From NCBI GenBank assembly GCA_039704465.1, contig JASFAU010000019.1:124001-188000 (forward strand): a DNA stretch of 64,000 nt, given 5' to 3'. The position numbers were made by a program, and so were the translations under genes. Positions 50,981 through 62,279 of this stretch are shown in pieces. Under the pieces are notes generated by a model that saw nothing but the letters and a program-made list of their open reading frames with translations, searched no databases and had not been told where the DNA came from. This DNA comes from Plasmodiophora brassicae. Lineage: Eukaryota > Endomyxa > Phytomyxea > Plasmodiophorida > Plasmodiophoridae. How positions within the stretch are numbered: position 1 is the first letter of the stretch; each line of letters starts with the position of its first letter.

Positions 50981-53900
50981 CTATCGATCAATGTTACTGG
51001 AGTATCGACCGGAGCTTGAACGGGCCCGCGATATGGTACTCGTTGGGGTTATTTGTGCCAATGACTGCAAATGGCTGAATCGACCACACGAACGCGGCCG
51101 TGATGTCGTCACATCCTCAAAACGCGTTGCTTCTTTCTTCTGTTTTTTGGCTGCGTGTAGTTCGATAGCACGCACGCTTCTCTTGCCCTTCTCGTCATCC
51201 GTTATAGTGTAACTACGCCGACACAGAATACGATCGTCAGGCAACACATCGCATTCATGGAAAATTCTGTCGTGAGCATCGCAGAGATGCTGCCAACAAG
51301 TCGGGCACATCGTCCGCACGCGTCTGGTACACAACGTGCATTGACGTCCACCGGCTACGGTTTTCATCGCACCCGACCGTGTTGGACACTCGGTAACCCT
51401 GACAAGACGGTGATTACCGATTGACAGGCGCAGTAACTTTCCTTCGCCGTTGAAGAACTGACGACGTTCCTTGCCCTTCCAGCGGATGCGGCCCTGAAGG
51501 TCCTTCACCTGGGCGTCTGTCAGCAATCGGGATCCGACGCTCTGAAGAGCATTTGTGTCGACAGCAGGTTGAATGTCGCCAGCCCGTGCGTTGACGACGT
51601 CGATCTGCAGAAGCTCCTTGCCCGCCTCGAAGACGAAACCTCGCAAACATTCGATGCGGCTGACCGAGGCTCGACACTGGGCGAAAGAGCGTCGCCGTGT
51701 CAGTTGGTGTGACGGAAGGCCAGAGGAACCTCCGTCGTGGCGATGGTCATCGGCCACTAGCGCCCCGCCTGCCCGGTACAACCGTGACAGTACGCATGCA
51801 TTGCTTACGACCTGATAAAGACTTCGCAGCACCAGCTTCCTCTCGAAACACAAGTTGTTGGATGGGAACTGGATGTCGGCGACAGCATCCGTTGCACCAT
51901 CCACACCACCCTTCGTCTTGCTGTACAACGTCTGCGCCGCGTCTTGAATAGCAACACGGGCTTTTCATGGGCCCGTTAGCGCTAATGCGGTCGTATACCA
52001 TCCTCCAGAAACGGTAGTGCGAGGACAGGATCGCAGATATGTCGCTAGGGACCCAGGATGGCACTCGAGCAGAAGACGGCCTAGAGGAAGTACCGTAGGC
52101 CCACTGGAGCAGGGGCTTCAACTCATTGACAAGTTCAGCAAGGTAGGCATGAGCATCGTTGGCGTTCATGTGCCCAACCACGACATACACAGATTTGCCG
52201 TCACAAGCACGTACGAAAACGAACGAGAGGAGGTTCGCAACAATCATTTGTTGGATAATCTGAGCACGGTATTCAGTCGGTACGACGTCGAACCATTTGT
52301 CATCCCCGACGATAACATGAACGACTTCGCCAAATGCCTCACGAATCGAAAGGGCCTCAGTAACAACGGACGCGGCTACAGCCGTCTTGATCTCAACAAC
52401 GGCAGGGAACGGATCAAGTGTGGCATCCAAGCGAAGCAGGGCGACACCATCGGGAGACGCAGCGAGCCAGCTGTGTTGATGGTGACGAATCATACCAACC
52501 TCGCATACGCATAGCACGAACTCCAGGTGTGATAGGGCATTCAAAACGGACGGTTCATTCTTCGTCCCACGTTTCATGGCGACGGTCGCCTTTTTCCAGG
52601 TATACCATGACTTGCAGAAATCCCTGATCCACTCCTCCTTCGAAAGTCGTGGCGGACAATTAGAGCGTCGGTCTCTCAAGAGCAAGATTCGACAGACAGG
52701 ATTGCGAACAGCTACCTCGTGAGACATAGTCCCAGTGCATGACATTCCCCGCGAGACGAACCAGTCCTGGGTTCGCTGAGAAGCAGTCCACGGTCGAAAA
52801 CGACCTGCAACAACCTTTTCGATGTGCTGCCGGGCAGGACATGGCTCAACTCCGGGGTAATACAGAGTGCCTGGAGCTATGCGAGATGTGGGTACAGGAA
52901 CAGCCATCCACTTGTGAAGGTGGCCCAGCATGTTGGGCCACGACACATAAAAGCGGAGCGTTTTGCACGTCGAATCATCGCCATGGCTTCTGATTATAAC
53001 GGAATGCAAGGTTCGTGCCTTGCTCTTGCCATCTGCTTCGACATCCAGATGTGCCGACCAAACATCCGGTCCGAGTAGCGGTGCATCGGGAATTACGAAG
53101 GCGGCATGATTCGGACGCTCCTCCTGACGCGATTGTTGAACCATCTCATCAATGATTCCCACATCTGCTGGGTCATCAGAATCAGATCCATTCTCCAGGT
53201 TGTCATCATCGTCAAACACCACGTCAGAATCCGTCCGATCCAGATCGAGAACCCCGGCAGAGAAAGGATCCCGATATTCGCCACCGCCGTCTAAGCTCTC
53301 GAAGAATTCGACAACCTTGTTGTTACGACGGAACAAGGACTCTGAGCAGAACGGGCGGTAGTTCAGCAAGTGTTCTGACATTATGAATGCCACGTTAAAC
53401 CCATCGCGTACGCACGATGGCGCGACGTCGGGTGACGTGTACCCACGATCCTGAGTAAGTCCACACCCAGGAACTGAGCCATACACTGTCTGCTTGACCT
53501 GTCAAGCGGGTGAGTAAGTGCGCAAGAAAATTGAAAGGCGGATGCTGCGACTCACCTTGGCCAACAGAGACTTGCATGTATCTGCTACACGAGCTTTACG
53601 CCCTCGCAGTTGCGACGCAAGCACCACCCTCGAGAAAGTATCAGCGACAACGTCGACGATCTGACCTTCCTTGCCTGCTTTGCGCCCGGTCACAGTTTTT
53701 ACAGGAACAGTTTTAGCCCTGCGCCCAACGAGCTCGTCGTCAATCACCAACCAGCTGTTATGCAGGTCCACAAATATGTGGCGTGACTCTTCAAACAGCT
53801 CGTCGAGCATGGGTTGGAACTGATGTGTGACCTCTGTCGTGTTCCAGCCTGCATCCCACGAGCCGGTTCGACCGACTTGCGGGTACCCACGGATGGAGCA

Positions 53901-54420
53901 CAGAATCTCGAGGTAACGAGTGCGGTCCATAACCTGGAGCTTCAGGTCGTGCACAAGAACCCTAAAGGCCTTGTCTGGCGACAACTTCACTCCTGATAGG
54001 CAGAGAGTGGTACCGATGAATCTCACGAACTCCTCAACAGTCGTGTGGGCGATATTCTCAGGCATGCTGCTGTTGGCATATCGAACGAGTAATGGCAGAG
54101 CCCGCATCATCAGGGTGACCACGAGCTGTCCCCGTGAGTAAGACACTCGGTCTGCCTTCAGCGTTTGGTCGAGCCGAGCAAGCACACCTTTCACCCAGCG
54201 AACATATATAGCGGTCGCCGACGACGTCAGTGACGAATTCATCTTCGTCGACAATTTCCCAGGACCTGATTTTGTCGAAGGTCCACCCAGCGGTGACATT
54301 GATCCGCTTCTCTGCCGCTGGGGGCGCGCCTCTCGACATCGGTTGGCAAGCAGCTGCACCCAGGAGGCCACCGCAAGTCCGGCGCGCTTTTCGTATGTCT
54401 CGGTGCCCGTGGAAAAAGTA
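50981..54420 (-). CDS. PiggyBac-like transposase with embedded YqaJ-type nuclease region
   Basis: Three open blocks on the minus strand form one gene. Block 1 (to 53523) is the piggyBac N-terminal and first catalytic part: TVEEFVRFIGTTLCLSGVKL, then SWLVIDDELVGRRAKTVPVK (first Asp). A 57-nt intron (GTGAGT..GACAG, about 53522-53466) splices in frame to VYGSVPGCGLTQDRGYTSPD (second Asp). Block 2 then carries a PD-(D/E)XK nuclease of YqaJ type: RTQDWFVSRGMSCTGTMSHE, AMKRGTKNEPSVL, WLAASPDGVALL and PAVVEIKTAV. Block 3 resumes piggyBac with LYSKTKGGVDGATDAV (third Asp) and a C-terminal Cys/His finger (CTLCTRRVRTMCPTCWQHLC). The step from block 2 to 3 near 51950 needs a short intron or a frameshift. 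The first exon upstream of about 54340 is uncertain. Confidence 0.65.
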
Positions 54421-54489
54421 AACGACTCCGAAAATAGAACTAGGCTGGATTTCCTGGATCGCTCAGAAATCGCGTTTGAAGTTTTACTA

Positions 54490-55404
54490 CTACTTGGGCC
54501 GGCGTTTGGCCGCCTTCTTGCTGGCGACGGCATCGCGAACGACAGCCAAGTCGCCCTGATCAGGCGCCGGATACAGGGGCCTGTACTGGACGGGAATGGA
54601 CGCCGACAACTCCCATAAAGACTGCATCTTGGCAGCATCCAAAGTCAACTGCTGAGGATACTTGACGATTAAGTCCGGCATGTCGGCGGGTGCACGATGA
54701 CATATCCTGTATTTCTTCCACGTCGCGCCAGCTTGCAGGCATGATCGCACCCACATTTCGCCCGGGTGCGACCACTGGCGGTGCCGGCCAAAGTTCATCC
54801 ATTTCGCTTCGTCGCGTAGAAGAAGTTTCTCTGCGCCGCCATCATGCGGATCGCCACCGAGGGCAGCAGCGCCAAGAATCTTATACGTGCTCGCCATGTA
54901 GGCGCCGTAGTTCTTGAAATCGAGGCGGTCCATCCACACTGCATGTTGCGGATGGCGAGGATCGAACGACTGCTGGATCAGTGGCAACAGCTCGCGCGGT
55001 TCGTTGAAGTTGTGCTTCTTCACGTGCTGACTTATGACGCCGAATATGCGGTCATTCGGCAAGAACGTATGGCCGACCTCCGGGAATTTGATGTTGACTT
55101 CAGCGAACCGGTAGAAAGCGCTGCCAGGGCGTGACAGCTCGGCGGCGAATGCGAGCAAGAACTGATTCTTGTTCTGCCCGCCACATGAGTCGCAGATCAG
55201 GTTGAGAATGCCCCGGCCGAGTGAGTCGCTCTGGTTAGCAATAACGGCGAGCAGGCAGGTGATCGTCTCGTCTGACACGCAGGCGCCATCCCACTCGGAC
55301 CACAGGTGGAAAAAGTGACGGTCGGTATGAGCGGAATAGACGCCAAAGTTGAAGACGCTCAACTGGTGATTGAACCTGGCTTGCTTCGTGACAAGGTGTG
55401 GCAC
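54490..55404 (-). pseudogene. DUF7869-like RNase H-fold transposase, 5'-truncated
   Basis: An open frame of 304 residues begins abruptly at the gypsy LTR junction: LVTKQARFNHQLSVFNFGVY, then SDETITCLLAVI, LNLICDSCGGQNKNQFLLAF, KFPEVGHTFLPNDRIFGVIS. The DSCGGQNKN and GHxFLPNDRxF motifs are those of the DUF7869 group, seen in many animal and protist transposons and thought to have an RNase H-like fold. The end is a basic KKAAKRRPK tail and stop. The N-terminal part is missing beyond 55405. It may belong to the same composite element as the piggyBac-like gene downstream on the same strand. Confidence 0.65.
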
Positions 55405-55405
55405 G

Positions 55406-55593
55406 TCTTTGACGTCCTAACGGTGATGGTTTATCGAACCGTGTGCGTAGTCGTCTGTGTCCTCGACCTGCAGCTCCCACGGACGCCGTGCCGACGCCGT
55501 GCGGACTCCGTGCGGACTTCGTGCATGTCCGTCATTCTTAGGGCGGCCAGCCGGATCACAGCTATTCTTGTCTTATAGCTTGGAGCCGGCACA
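55406..55593 (-). repeat. 3' LTR of gypsy element (188 bp)
   Basis: Near-identical to 60447-60634. Confidence 0.88.
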
Positions 55594-55791
55594 TTCCCCT
55601 CCTTCAAAGAAATGCTCCTCCTTGCAGGTGTCTTCAGTGGTGGTGTATCGTAATCATGTCTCCTCCTTAATATAGTCTAATTAACATAATTAAGTCTCAA
55701 TCTTCGTAGGACACAGTTTTGGCTTCTGTCGTCACATGGCCATCGGCATTAAAATAACCCAGCGCGCATCCGGGAAAAAAGCATGACTAGC

Positions 55792-58700
55792 CTACTGGAC
55801 TCCTTCCGCCTTAAGTAACTCCTTAACCTCATCAGCAAGGTAGTGTTTCTCCTTCCTCATCCTGGCTGCATGGGTCTTCACCATCGTTGGTACATCCTTC
55901 GCCAACCTGCAGATTGGCTCCCATGAATCCTCAGCCTCAGAGAAGCCCTTCCATCCGATCAACAATTCCAATTCCCCTGTCTCTGGACTATGCCTGCAGT
56001 CCTTGAAGACCTCAATGGCGAAACGCTCATTGTCATAATCCATCTGTCGCTTCAATTCCTCAGTGGCATTCAGTTTGCCATGCTCATAGAGGCGAACGCG
56101 GTCCCCGTGAACGGTTCGCGTGTCCGTCTCATTGAACATATTCCTCACCTCGTAGGTGTAGTTCTCGTGGCTATCAGTTATTTGATATAGGCCCCGCCAC
56201 TTCATAAAGAGCTTCTTGCCCGGAACCTTACCCGGTTCAGGCAATCCAATAAGCACATAGTCACTGATCTGAAAGTTCGGTGCAGTTGCTCGTCGGTACG
56301 CGTCGCTCCTCTTCCTGTGTACGGCTCGGATTTTTCTCGATTGCTTCACTGCTCCCTTGTGCATTTCATTCAGCGACGTCTGCAGTTGCATGACTAGCTC
56401 CTGAATATGCTCCTTTGAGAGTGTAGCTTCCCCATACTTCTCATCCCCTGGCCCCTTGAACACTTGCTTCAGCGGGTTGTCTGGTTGACGTCCCATCATC
56501 ACTGTCACCGGCGCATTCCCGTTGGTACGCGCCTGCGACCTGTGATTGATCGTGTGTTCAATGTTGTGGTTCAACCATGGCCAGTCGTGTTTGTCCCACT
56601 GCAATTCAGACAGAAGTGCTCTGACTAGTTGCAAGTAGTTCCTGTTGATCACCTCGATCGATCCATTACTGTAATGCCCATAGGCAACAGTCGGGTGATG
56701 AGCAAATCCGCATCGACGCGCCAGTTCCTTCACAACGTTTGCCAAAAAGCAAGACGCCATGTCTGACACCATCAACTCAAACGTTCCGAAGATAGCCCTC
56801 CATTCGAGCAGTGCCTCTACAGTGGTTTCTGAATTGGGGATATGGTCAGGAGTAATCTTGACCATGCCAGACAGATCGTCCCTGATTATCAGGTTCCATT
56901 GCAGATCATGCCTTCCACCCTTCTCAGCCGGCATCATGTACAGCCAATCCAAGTGAATCACCTGATTCGGCCTTACACCATGAACAGCTGTTCCCAGTGG
57001 CCTGGGAATCCTAACCCCGCCCCTTGTCGGTAGACAGTTCAAACACGCGTTGCAGAACTTCCTCATGTCCTCATCGCAGTGTGCCCAATGGCAGAACTCC
57101 CCCAACTTCCTCAACGAGGCCTTCAGTCCTAGATGCCCATTGTTTCCGCCCGCATGAGCAATAGCGCATAGCTGCAGCTTCAGCTCGTTGCATTCGTCTG
57201 GTATGATCACTTGTCCCTTCCGGATTTCGTCCACGGTCGGCCATTGGAATTCCTTCCTTTGTAACGGCCGTACCCGATATCCGTCCTCAACTTGAAGCGT
57301 AATCCTCCTGATCGTGCGTACCTCTAGGTGCTGGTCATCAGGTCCACCGTCCGGTGCACCCCACCGCGTCATCAGATCCGACCACACATTGTCCTCCCCC
57401 GCAATGTGTTCAATGACGTAGTTGACCCTCTGTATGTCCAGTGCCCATCGTTGCAGTTTCTGCGCCGTTGGCTTTGACACGTCCGTTGGTGAGAATATCC
57501 TCACGAGGTTCTTATGATCGGTGAACAGACGAAACTGCTCGTTGGTTGTAACGAGATAGTCCAGTTTGTCAATCCCATCCTTGATCGCGAACCCTTCCTT
57601 CTCCACCGTGGACCAGTTCCGCTCTGGGCCCGCGAACTTGTGTCCGACGAAACCCAGCGGTTCATGTCGCTGCCCATGCACTGGTTTACCCAAATCCTCA
57701 GGCGGAATCTGTGTGACTACCGCCGCGCTGTTGACCTCATTTGCATCCGAGAATAGGCATTGGATCCGGTCCTTTCGCGGGTACGCTAGTTGGACCGTGT
57801 CCGCCACTGCCGTCTTCAGTTTCTCGAATGCCAGCGCATGTTCGGGTGACCATCCATATTTGCACAATCGCACCCTCCTGGCAATGGCTTTCGTCCTGCC
57901 AGGTTGGTCCCTCATCGCATCCTCATATATCCTCTGCAACAGGTGTACCTTCCTGTTGTACTCAGGGATGGACCTGCTCATCCACTGAGTTGCCATTAGG
58001 AATTGTTGTAAGTCCCTTGCTGTCCTCGGCTGTGGGATCGCCATCAAAGCTTCGATCCTCGCTGGATCGTGCCTTACCCCTTCTGGCGTGAATATCCTCC
58101 CACAGAACCTAACCTCTGTCGTGAAGAGCTCACACTTCTCCACGTTGAACTTGATGTTATGCCGTTCGGCTAGCATCAGAGTTCGTTCCAACGTTCGGAA
58201 CCAATCATCCTCCCTCTGGGCATGCCCCATTAGATCATCGATCCATATGATTAGTTTGTGAAACATCAGTTCCCCGAACACCTCAAACATCCTCCCTTGA
58301 TACTGAGGGGCGGAGTTCATTCCCCCCTGCATCGACCTCGTTGGCTTATACACCCCCTTATCTGTCATGAAGGAGAAGATCTCCTGACACGCTTCATCCA
58401 GCGGCATCATCCAGAAGCCTTTGAACGCGTCTAGCTTAAACCAGAACCTCGAGCCTGCCAGGTTCCTCAGTATCGCCTCCTGATGTGGCATAGGCCACGC
58501 CACGGCGACACATTTGGCATTAACAGCTCTGAGATCAACACAGAACCGCTTTCCGCCCCCTGGCTTCGTCACCACCACCACCGGTGAAGCCCACTTCGCG
58601 TTGTAGTTTTCAACGACGAGGCCGTACTTCTTCAATTGGGCAACGAATTCCTCCATGAAAGCATTGTCCTCCATACTGTACTTTCTGGCTCGGCACCTGT

Positions 58701-60333
58701 AAGGTTCCGCCTCTGGTTTCAGCTCCGTGACAAATGGTGTAACCCTGGCTGGACCATCGGGTCCAACGCTCATACGCCAAACGTCCCTGTACCTCTTGAC
58801 GAGCTTTCGCAGCGATTTTGCCATCGCCTGCGGTAGGCCATTCCTCAATGCGCGCTCGACCATCCCGTCCATCTCCCTTTCCAGGGAGTCTGTGGAATCT
58901 GCCCCGATCCTCACATCCTCTGTTTCCTCTTCCTCCCCTTCCCAGAGAGGTGGCACCTCATTTGCCATATTGTGCACTTCATCCATGACGTCATTCCCCT
59001 TCATCGGCGTGCTCTTAATGAGTACGTCCAGGGCCTTCTTTGGGTGGATACCCAAGTCGTCAAGCAGCCTCTCACCTAGGATAATTTCCTTTTCAGGAAT
59101 GTCCCATACGAGGCATCGGCGCCGGCGAGTGATCAGTTCGCCTGCCGTCGTCTTCAGTCCCAGATCCAGTGTCATCAGATGGTAGGCTGTGTGCTTCGTT
59201 TCTCTGTCTACCAAACAGAACGTTTCCGGCTTCTGGAGTTTCTCCATTGTTAACAATGGGTCCCTTTCCATCAGCTCGCGCGCTATGGTCAATGGCATCA
59301 GAACATCAACCGATGTCGCTCCACTGTCCTGAACCCCAACGTAGTCTTCCTCATGTCCGTTAATACGAACGACTACTTGGCCCCCTGTCCTCCGCGCCTC
59401 CTCTGACACCCTTCCTACCACTGGAATCCATGGGTACTCCGATAGGTCCTCTTTATCAGATTCCTGAATCCCTCTGGCCCTACGGGATCCATCCCTTCCC
59501 GTTGGCACCTTGCGGCGATCCTTCAGCAGGTCTGCAACCTGTTTCTTTGTAGGCTTCTTCGGGCAACGAAACGCTGGATGCCCAACCTCCTCGCAATTGA
59601 AGCATCGCAGGTCCTTCCGGTGTCGTTTCGTGTCCCGGCCTCCATCGCCTCCGTCATCCGTCTGCGCCCCTCGCTTCTTCGAGGTGGGTTTGACCTTTCC
59701 CTTCCCCTTGCCGTCCTCCCGTCCCGGCTCCGCGTACAACATCGTCTCCTCATACGATGCTGCACGCTCCTTAAGGACTCGATAGAACTCCATCGGGTCC
59801 TTCTGGAGCTCGGTCTGGCGCTTCATGACGAGGGTCCGCATGAGCGCTTGCAAACCGGATGGGCTCACAGCACCCAATAGGTACTTGACCAGGTTCTTCC
59901 GTCCCTCGCGGGACGTGAAGAGGTCCTGCCACCCGTTGCGCGCGACCAATTCCTCGTACTGCTGCACGAGGTTCACGACCCTTGCCGCCGGTGTGGTGAT
60001 GGTAAGCTTCATCGCCAGCTTGCGCATCTCCCGGTCGATGTTCGCGTCCGTCGAGCGATCCTGTTCCAGATGCCTCTTCATCCAGTCCATCAGGTCGCTC
60101 TCCGTCACCCTCTCGGCGTCCTTGCCGAGTTCCCACGTGCAGATCGCCCTGAGCAGACCGGGGTCGATCATACTCTTCACTAGTCGCGGGATCTGGCCCT
60201 TGGCGTTCGGATCGTCCCGGAAGTGATTCCGGTACGTCTTCAGCGCGGCCATGAACGTCGTGACGGCCTTGCGGTCCATGCTCTTCAAGGTCGGCGCCTT
60301 GTTCATCTGCAGGACGATCGTTGAGCCTTGCAC
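55792..60333 (-). CDS. gag-pol: Gag-pol polyprotein, Ty3/gypsy chromovirus
   Basis: 1513 residues in one frame. Order: helical gag; CCHC knuckle CFNCEEVGHPAFRC (about 244-257); protease VQDSGATSVDVLMP (Asp 336); reverse transcriptase from about 560 with FCVDLRAVNA, WFKLDAFKGFWMMP, SMQGGMNSAP and IIWIDDLMGHA (698-701, IDDL where most carry YxDD); RNase H with LFSDANEVNSAA and FTDHKNLVRIFSP; integrase HHCC zinc region, then a DDE core with IHLDWLYMMP, LMVSDMASCF and YSNGSIEVIN; last a chromodomain (LELLIGWKGFSEAEDSWEPI). All enzymes look complete and no stop interrupts it, so it may be active or recently so. Fused gag-pol implies Gag is made by protein processing. Confidence 0.92.
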   Translation of the reverse strand: MQGSTIVLQMNKAPTLKSMDRKAVTTFMAALKTYRNHFRDDPNAKGQIPRLVKSMIDPGLLRAICTWELGKDAERVTESDLMDWMKRHLEQDRSTDANIDREMRKLAMKLTITTPAARVVNLVQQYEELVARNGWQDLFTSREGRKNLVKYLLGAVSPSGLQALMRTLVMKRQTELQKDPMEFYRVLKERAASYEETMLYAEPGREDGKGKGKVKPTSKKRGAQTDDGGDGGRDTKRHRKDLRCFNCEEVGHPAFRCPKKPTKKQVADLLKDRRKVPTGRDGSRRARGIQESDKEDLSEYPWIPVVGRVSEEARRTGGQVVVRINGHEEDYVGVQDSGATSVDVLMPLTIARELMERDPLLTMEKLQKPETFCLVDRETKHTAYHLMTLDLGLKTTAGELITRRRRCLVWDIPEKEIILGERLLDDLGIHPKKALDVLIKSTPMKGNDVMDEVHNMANEVPPLWEGEEEETEDVRIGADSTDSLEREMDGMVERALRNGLPQAMAKSLRKLVKRYRDVWRMSVGPDGPARVTPFVTELKPEAEPYRCRARKYSMEDNAFMEEFVAQLKKYGLVVENYNAKWASPVVVVTKPGGGKRFCVDLRAVNAKCVAVAWPMPHQEAILRNLAGSRFWFKLDAFKGFWMMPLDEACQEIFSFMTDKGVYKPTRSMQGGMNSAPQYQGRMFEVFGELMFHKLIIWIDDLMGHAQREDDWFRTLERTLMLAERHNIKFNVEKCELFTTEVRFCGRIFTPEGVRHDPARIEALMAIPQPRTARDLQQFLMATQWMSRSIPEYNRKVHLLQRIYEDAMRDQPGRTKAIARRVRLCKYGWSPEHALAFEKLKTAVADTVQLAYPRKDRIQCLFSDANEVNSAAVVTQIPPEDLGKPVHGQRHEPLGFVGHKFAGPERNWSTVEKEGFAIKDGIDKLDYLVTTNEQFRLFTDHKNLVRIFSPTDVSKPTAQKLQRWALDIQRVNYVIEHIAGEDNVWSDLMTRWGAPDGGPDDQHLEVRTIRRITLQVEDGYRVRPLQRKEFQWPTVDEIRKGQVIIPDECNELKLQLCAIAHAGGNNGHLGLKASLRKLGEFCHWAHCDEDMRKFCNACLNCLPTRGGVRIPRPLGTAVHGVRPNQVIHLDWLYMMPAEKGGRHDLQWNLIIRDDLSGMVKITPDHIPNSETTVEALLEWRAIFGTFELMVSDMASCFLANVVKELARRCGFAHHPTVAYGHYSNGSIEVINRNYLQLVRALLSELQWDKHDWPWLNHNIEHTINHRSQARTNGNAPVTVMMGRQPDNPLKQVFKGPGDEKYGEATLSKEHIQELVMQLQTSLNEMHKGAVKQSRKIRAVHRKRSDAYRRATAPNFQISDYVLIGLPEPGKVPGKKLFMKWRGLYQITDSHENYTYEVRNMFNETDTRTVHGDRVRLYEHGKLNATEELKRQMDYDNERFAIEVFKDCRHSPETGELELLIGWKGFSEAEDSWEPICRLAKDVPTMVKTHAARMRKEKHYLADEVKELLKAEGVQ

Positions 60334-60446
60334 GCTCCGTCCTTGTTGGACAGATCGTCGACGTCATCTTCCAACAGCATCTCCTGCGCGGTGGCCACCA
60401 TCGCGTCCTTCTTTGAAACCTTCCCCGAAAGGATGTTCAAGAGATC

Positions 60447-60634
60447 TCTTTGACGTCCTAACGGTGATGGTTTATCGAACCGTGTGCGTAGTCGTCTGTG
60501 TCCTCGACCTGCAGCTCCCACGGACGCCGTGCGGACGCCGTGCGGACTCCGTGCGGACTTCGTGCATGTCCGTCATTCTTAGGGCGGCCAGCCGGATCAC
60601 AGCTATTCTTGTCTTATAGCTTGGAGCCGGCACA
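60447..60634 (-). repeat. 5' LTR of gypsy element (188 bp)
   Basis: Near-identical to 55406-55593. Confidence 0.88.
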
Positions 60635-62116
60635 GGGCAAACGCACGTGCGACGACGTCCAGGAACATGAGATCGGGGTTGAGAAACGCGATCGAGGTTG
60701 ATGAGGCCTGGTCATCCTCTAGCGTAGCAAAAGGTGCAAAGAAGGACTCGGCGGGTGCATTCAAGGGCGGGGGTTCCGCAGAGGCGCTCGTACACAGCTG
60801 TGCTATTGGAAAATACGGCCACCCAACTAGGATCCAGGTCAGGGCGACAAAGGTTGCGAACATCAGAAGATTGAGGCTGTGGCCGTCCCGGAAGCCATCA
60901 TTGGAGGGAGACGGCGGGGGCGGCGGGAGAGACCGTCTCACCCCGCGTCGAACGGGGCCCCAGTTCCGGAAGGAGGACATAGGGGGCGTGGACTCGGAGC
61001 CTGAACGGGACAATGATAAGAGTTCGGTGCGGCTGGGGGCAACAGTATCATTGAAGGCGGCGACCCCCGGGATGCTACCATAATTGAAAGCGGAAGGGCT
61101 CGGCCTGTCGTCGACGGCAGCACTGGCAATGTGGCACTCCGGGTGGTCGTCGTTAGCTACGGAAGCCAGCTTGCCGTCGACAAACACGGATGTAAGCGGC
61201 AACGTTTCGAGTGATTCAGCTGAAGGGATGGCACACGCAGGCGCAGGAACGCGTCGTGCAGGAGGTGAGACACCAGCTGAGAGACTATCCCCGCGCTTTA
61301 CTGTTGCAAATGGTCCCGCCGAAGAGACGACGGACCCAGACTCATGGACGTCTTCTGTACGGCGTGACATCCCCACGAGGGTATCTCCGCGGCGCTGTAG
61401 GCGGCGCTGACGCCAATCGATATCTGGGTTTGTATCCGCCAACCAAGGCAGCCCAAGAATGACAGGGTGTTGAGGCGAGTGGATCATGTTCAGGACGACG
61501 TCGCTGTCGAAACATCCGTCGACGGTAGCACGTAGCGGGGCGGTTTCTTGAGTTACTGGAGACAGGTGTCGCCCGTCGATGACGCGAAGAGGAATGGCAC
61601 GCGATTTAGAACGAATCGGTATTTCGTGGTGACGACAGAACGACCAGTCGATGAAGTTGGAAGTCGCACCACAATCTAACAGGGCGAAAGTGTTGACACG
61701 GCGTGAGCCGATAACAAAGCATACCGGTACCACAGATGCGGTATTGAAGGAGACGTCATAAGGAACAGATCAGTGACGTGGAGAGGGTTGCCGGACCGCT
61801 CGGGACACAGCGATGAGCGGTGGCCAACCTTACGACAGTGCGGGCACGGTGGCCTCTTCGGGCAGGACGCAATAAAATGCCCAACTTCGCGACAATAGTG
61901 GCAAGCCAGGGGTTGTGCCGGCCTTGCATCACCGCCAGCGTTGATGGCGGCGATTGGGTATTTCGACTCAAGATGAGCCGCCATCTCGAGAATGTTGTCG
62001 TAGTCTCTGAAGTTGAAGAACAACAGCGCGTCGGAGAGCGCAGGGTTCAACGAGATCGGAACTTTTCCGCCAAGCGGACAAAGCCCTGTCGCAGCCAGAG
62101 ATACCAAGAACAGCAT
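60635..62116 (-). pseudogene. Second gypsy element: gag zinc knuckles and protease, truncated
   Basis: The gag end (from 62116) has two CCHC knuckles, CHYCREVGHFIASC and CPHCRKVGHRSSLC. A shifted frame (from 61733) overlaps it by about 58 nt and gives a retropepsin: FALLDCGATSNFIDWSFC, then HPVILGLPWLADTNPDIDW. A long Ser/Pro-rich spacer with one hydrophobic segment (LLMFATFVALTWILVGWPYF) follows. It is cut at 60634 by the LTR of the intact gypsy element, and its RT and integrase are absent. The gag/protease frame change could be programmed frameshifting. The gag start is also missing. Confidence 0.7.
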
Positions 62117-62279
62117 CTAGGAGAGGCAGCCCTAAGACCAGGGAGAGTCCGTACGGCATGCGGGAAGGCCGGACGGCATGGAGGAGACGGATCAGGAGAT
62201 CTGGGAGCGAGGACGCTGAGGTTCTCTATACACGATCTACAAAACCGGTTTTAGCGCGATCGACGAGATCCAAAGCACT

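Larger units (their letters stand above)
55406..60634 (-). mobile_element. Full-length Ty3/gypsy chromovirus with 188-bp LTRs
   Basis: 188-bp direct repeats at 55406-55593 and 60447-60634 differ at about one visible base (CCGTGCCGACG versus CCGTGCGGACG). On the minus strand they begin TGTGCC. A purine tract GAAGGAGGGGAA stands directly before the 3' LTR. The interior has one uninterrupted gag-pol frame. The outer flanks (AAGACG and GTTTGCCC) show no target duplication: the left flank is a DUF7869-like ORF and the right flank is another gypsy protease gene. That points to a recombination junction rather than a simple insertion. Confidence 0.88.

Noticed and set aside
55400..60642. Target duplication for the intact gypsy element
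   Set aside because: Bases next to the two LTRs do not match over 4-6 bp in any alignment tried.
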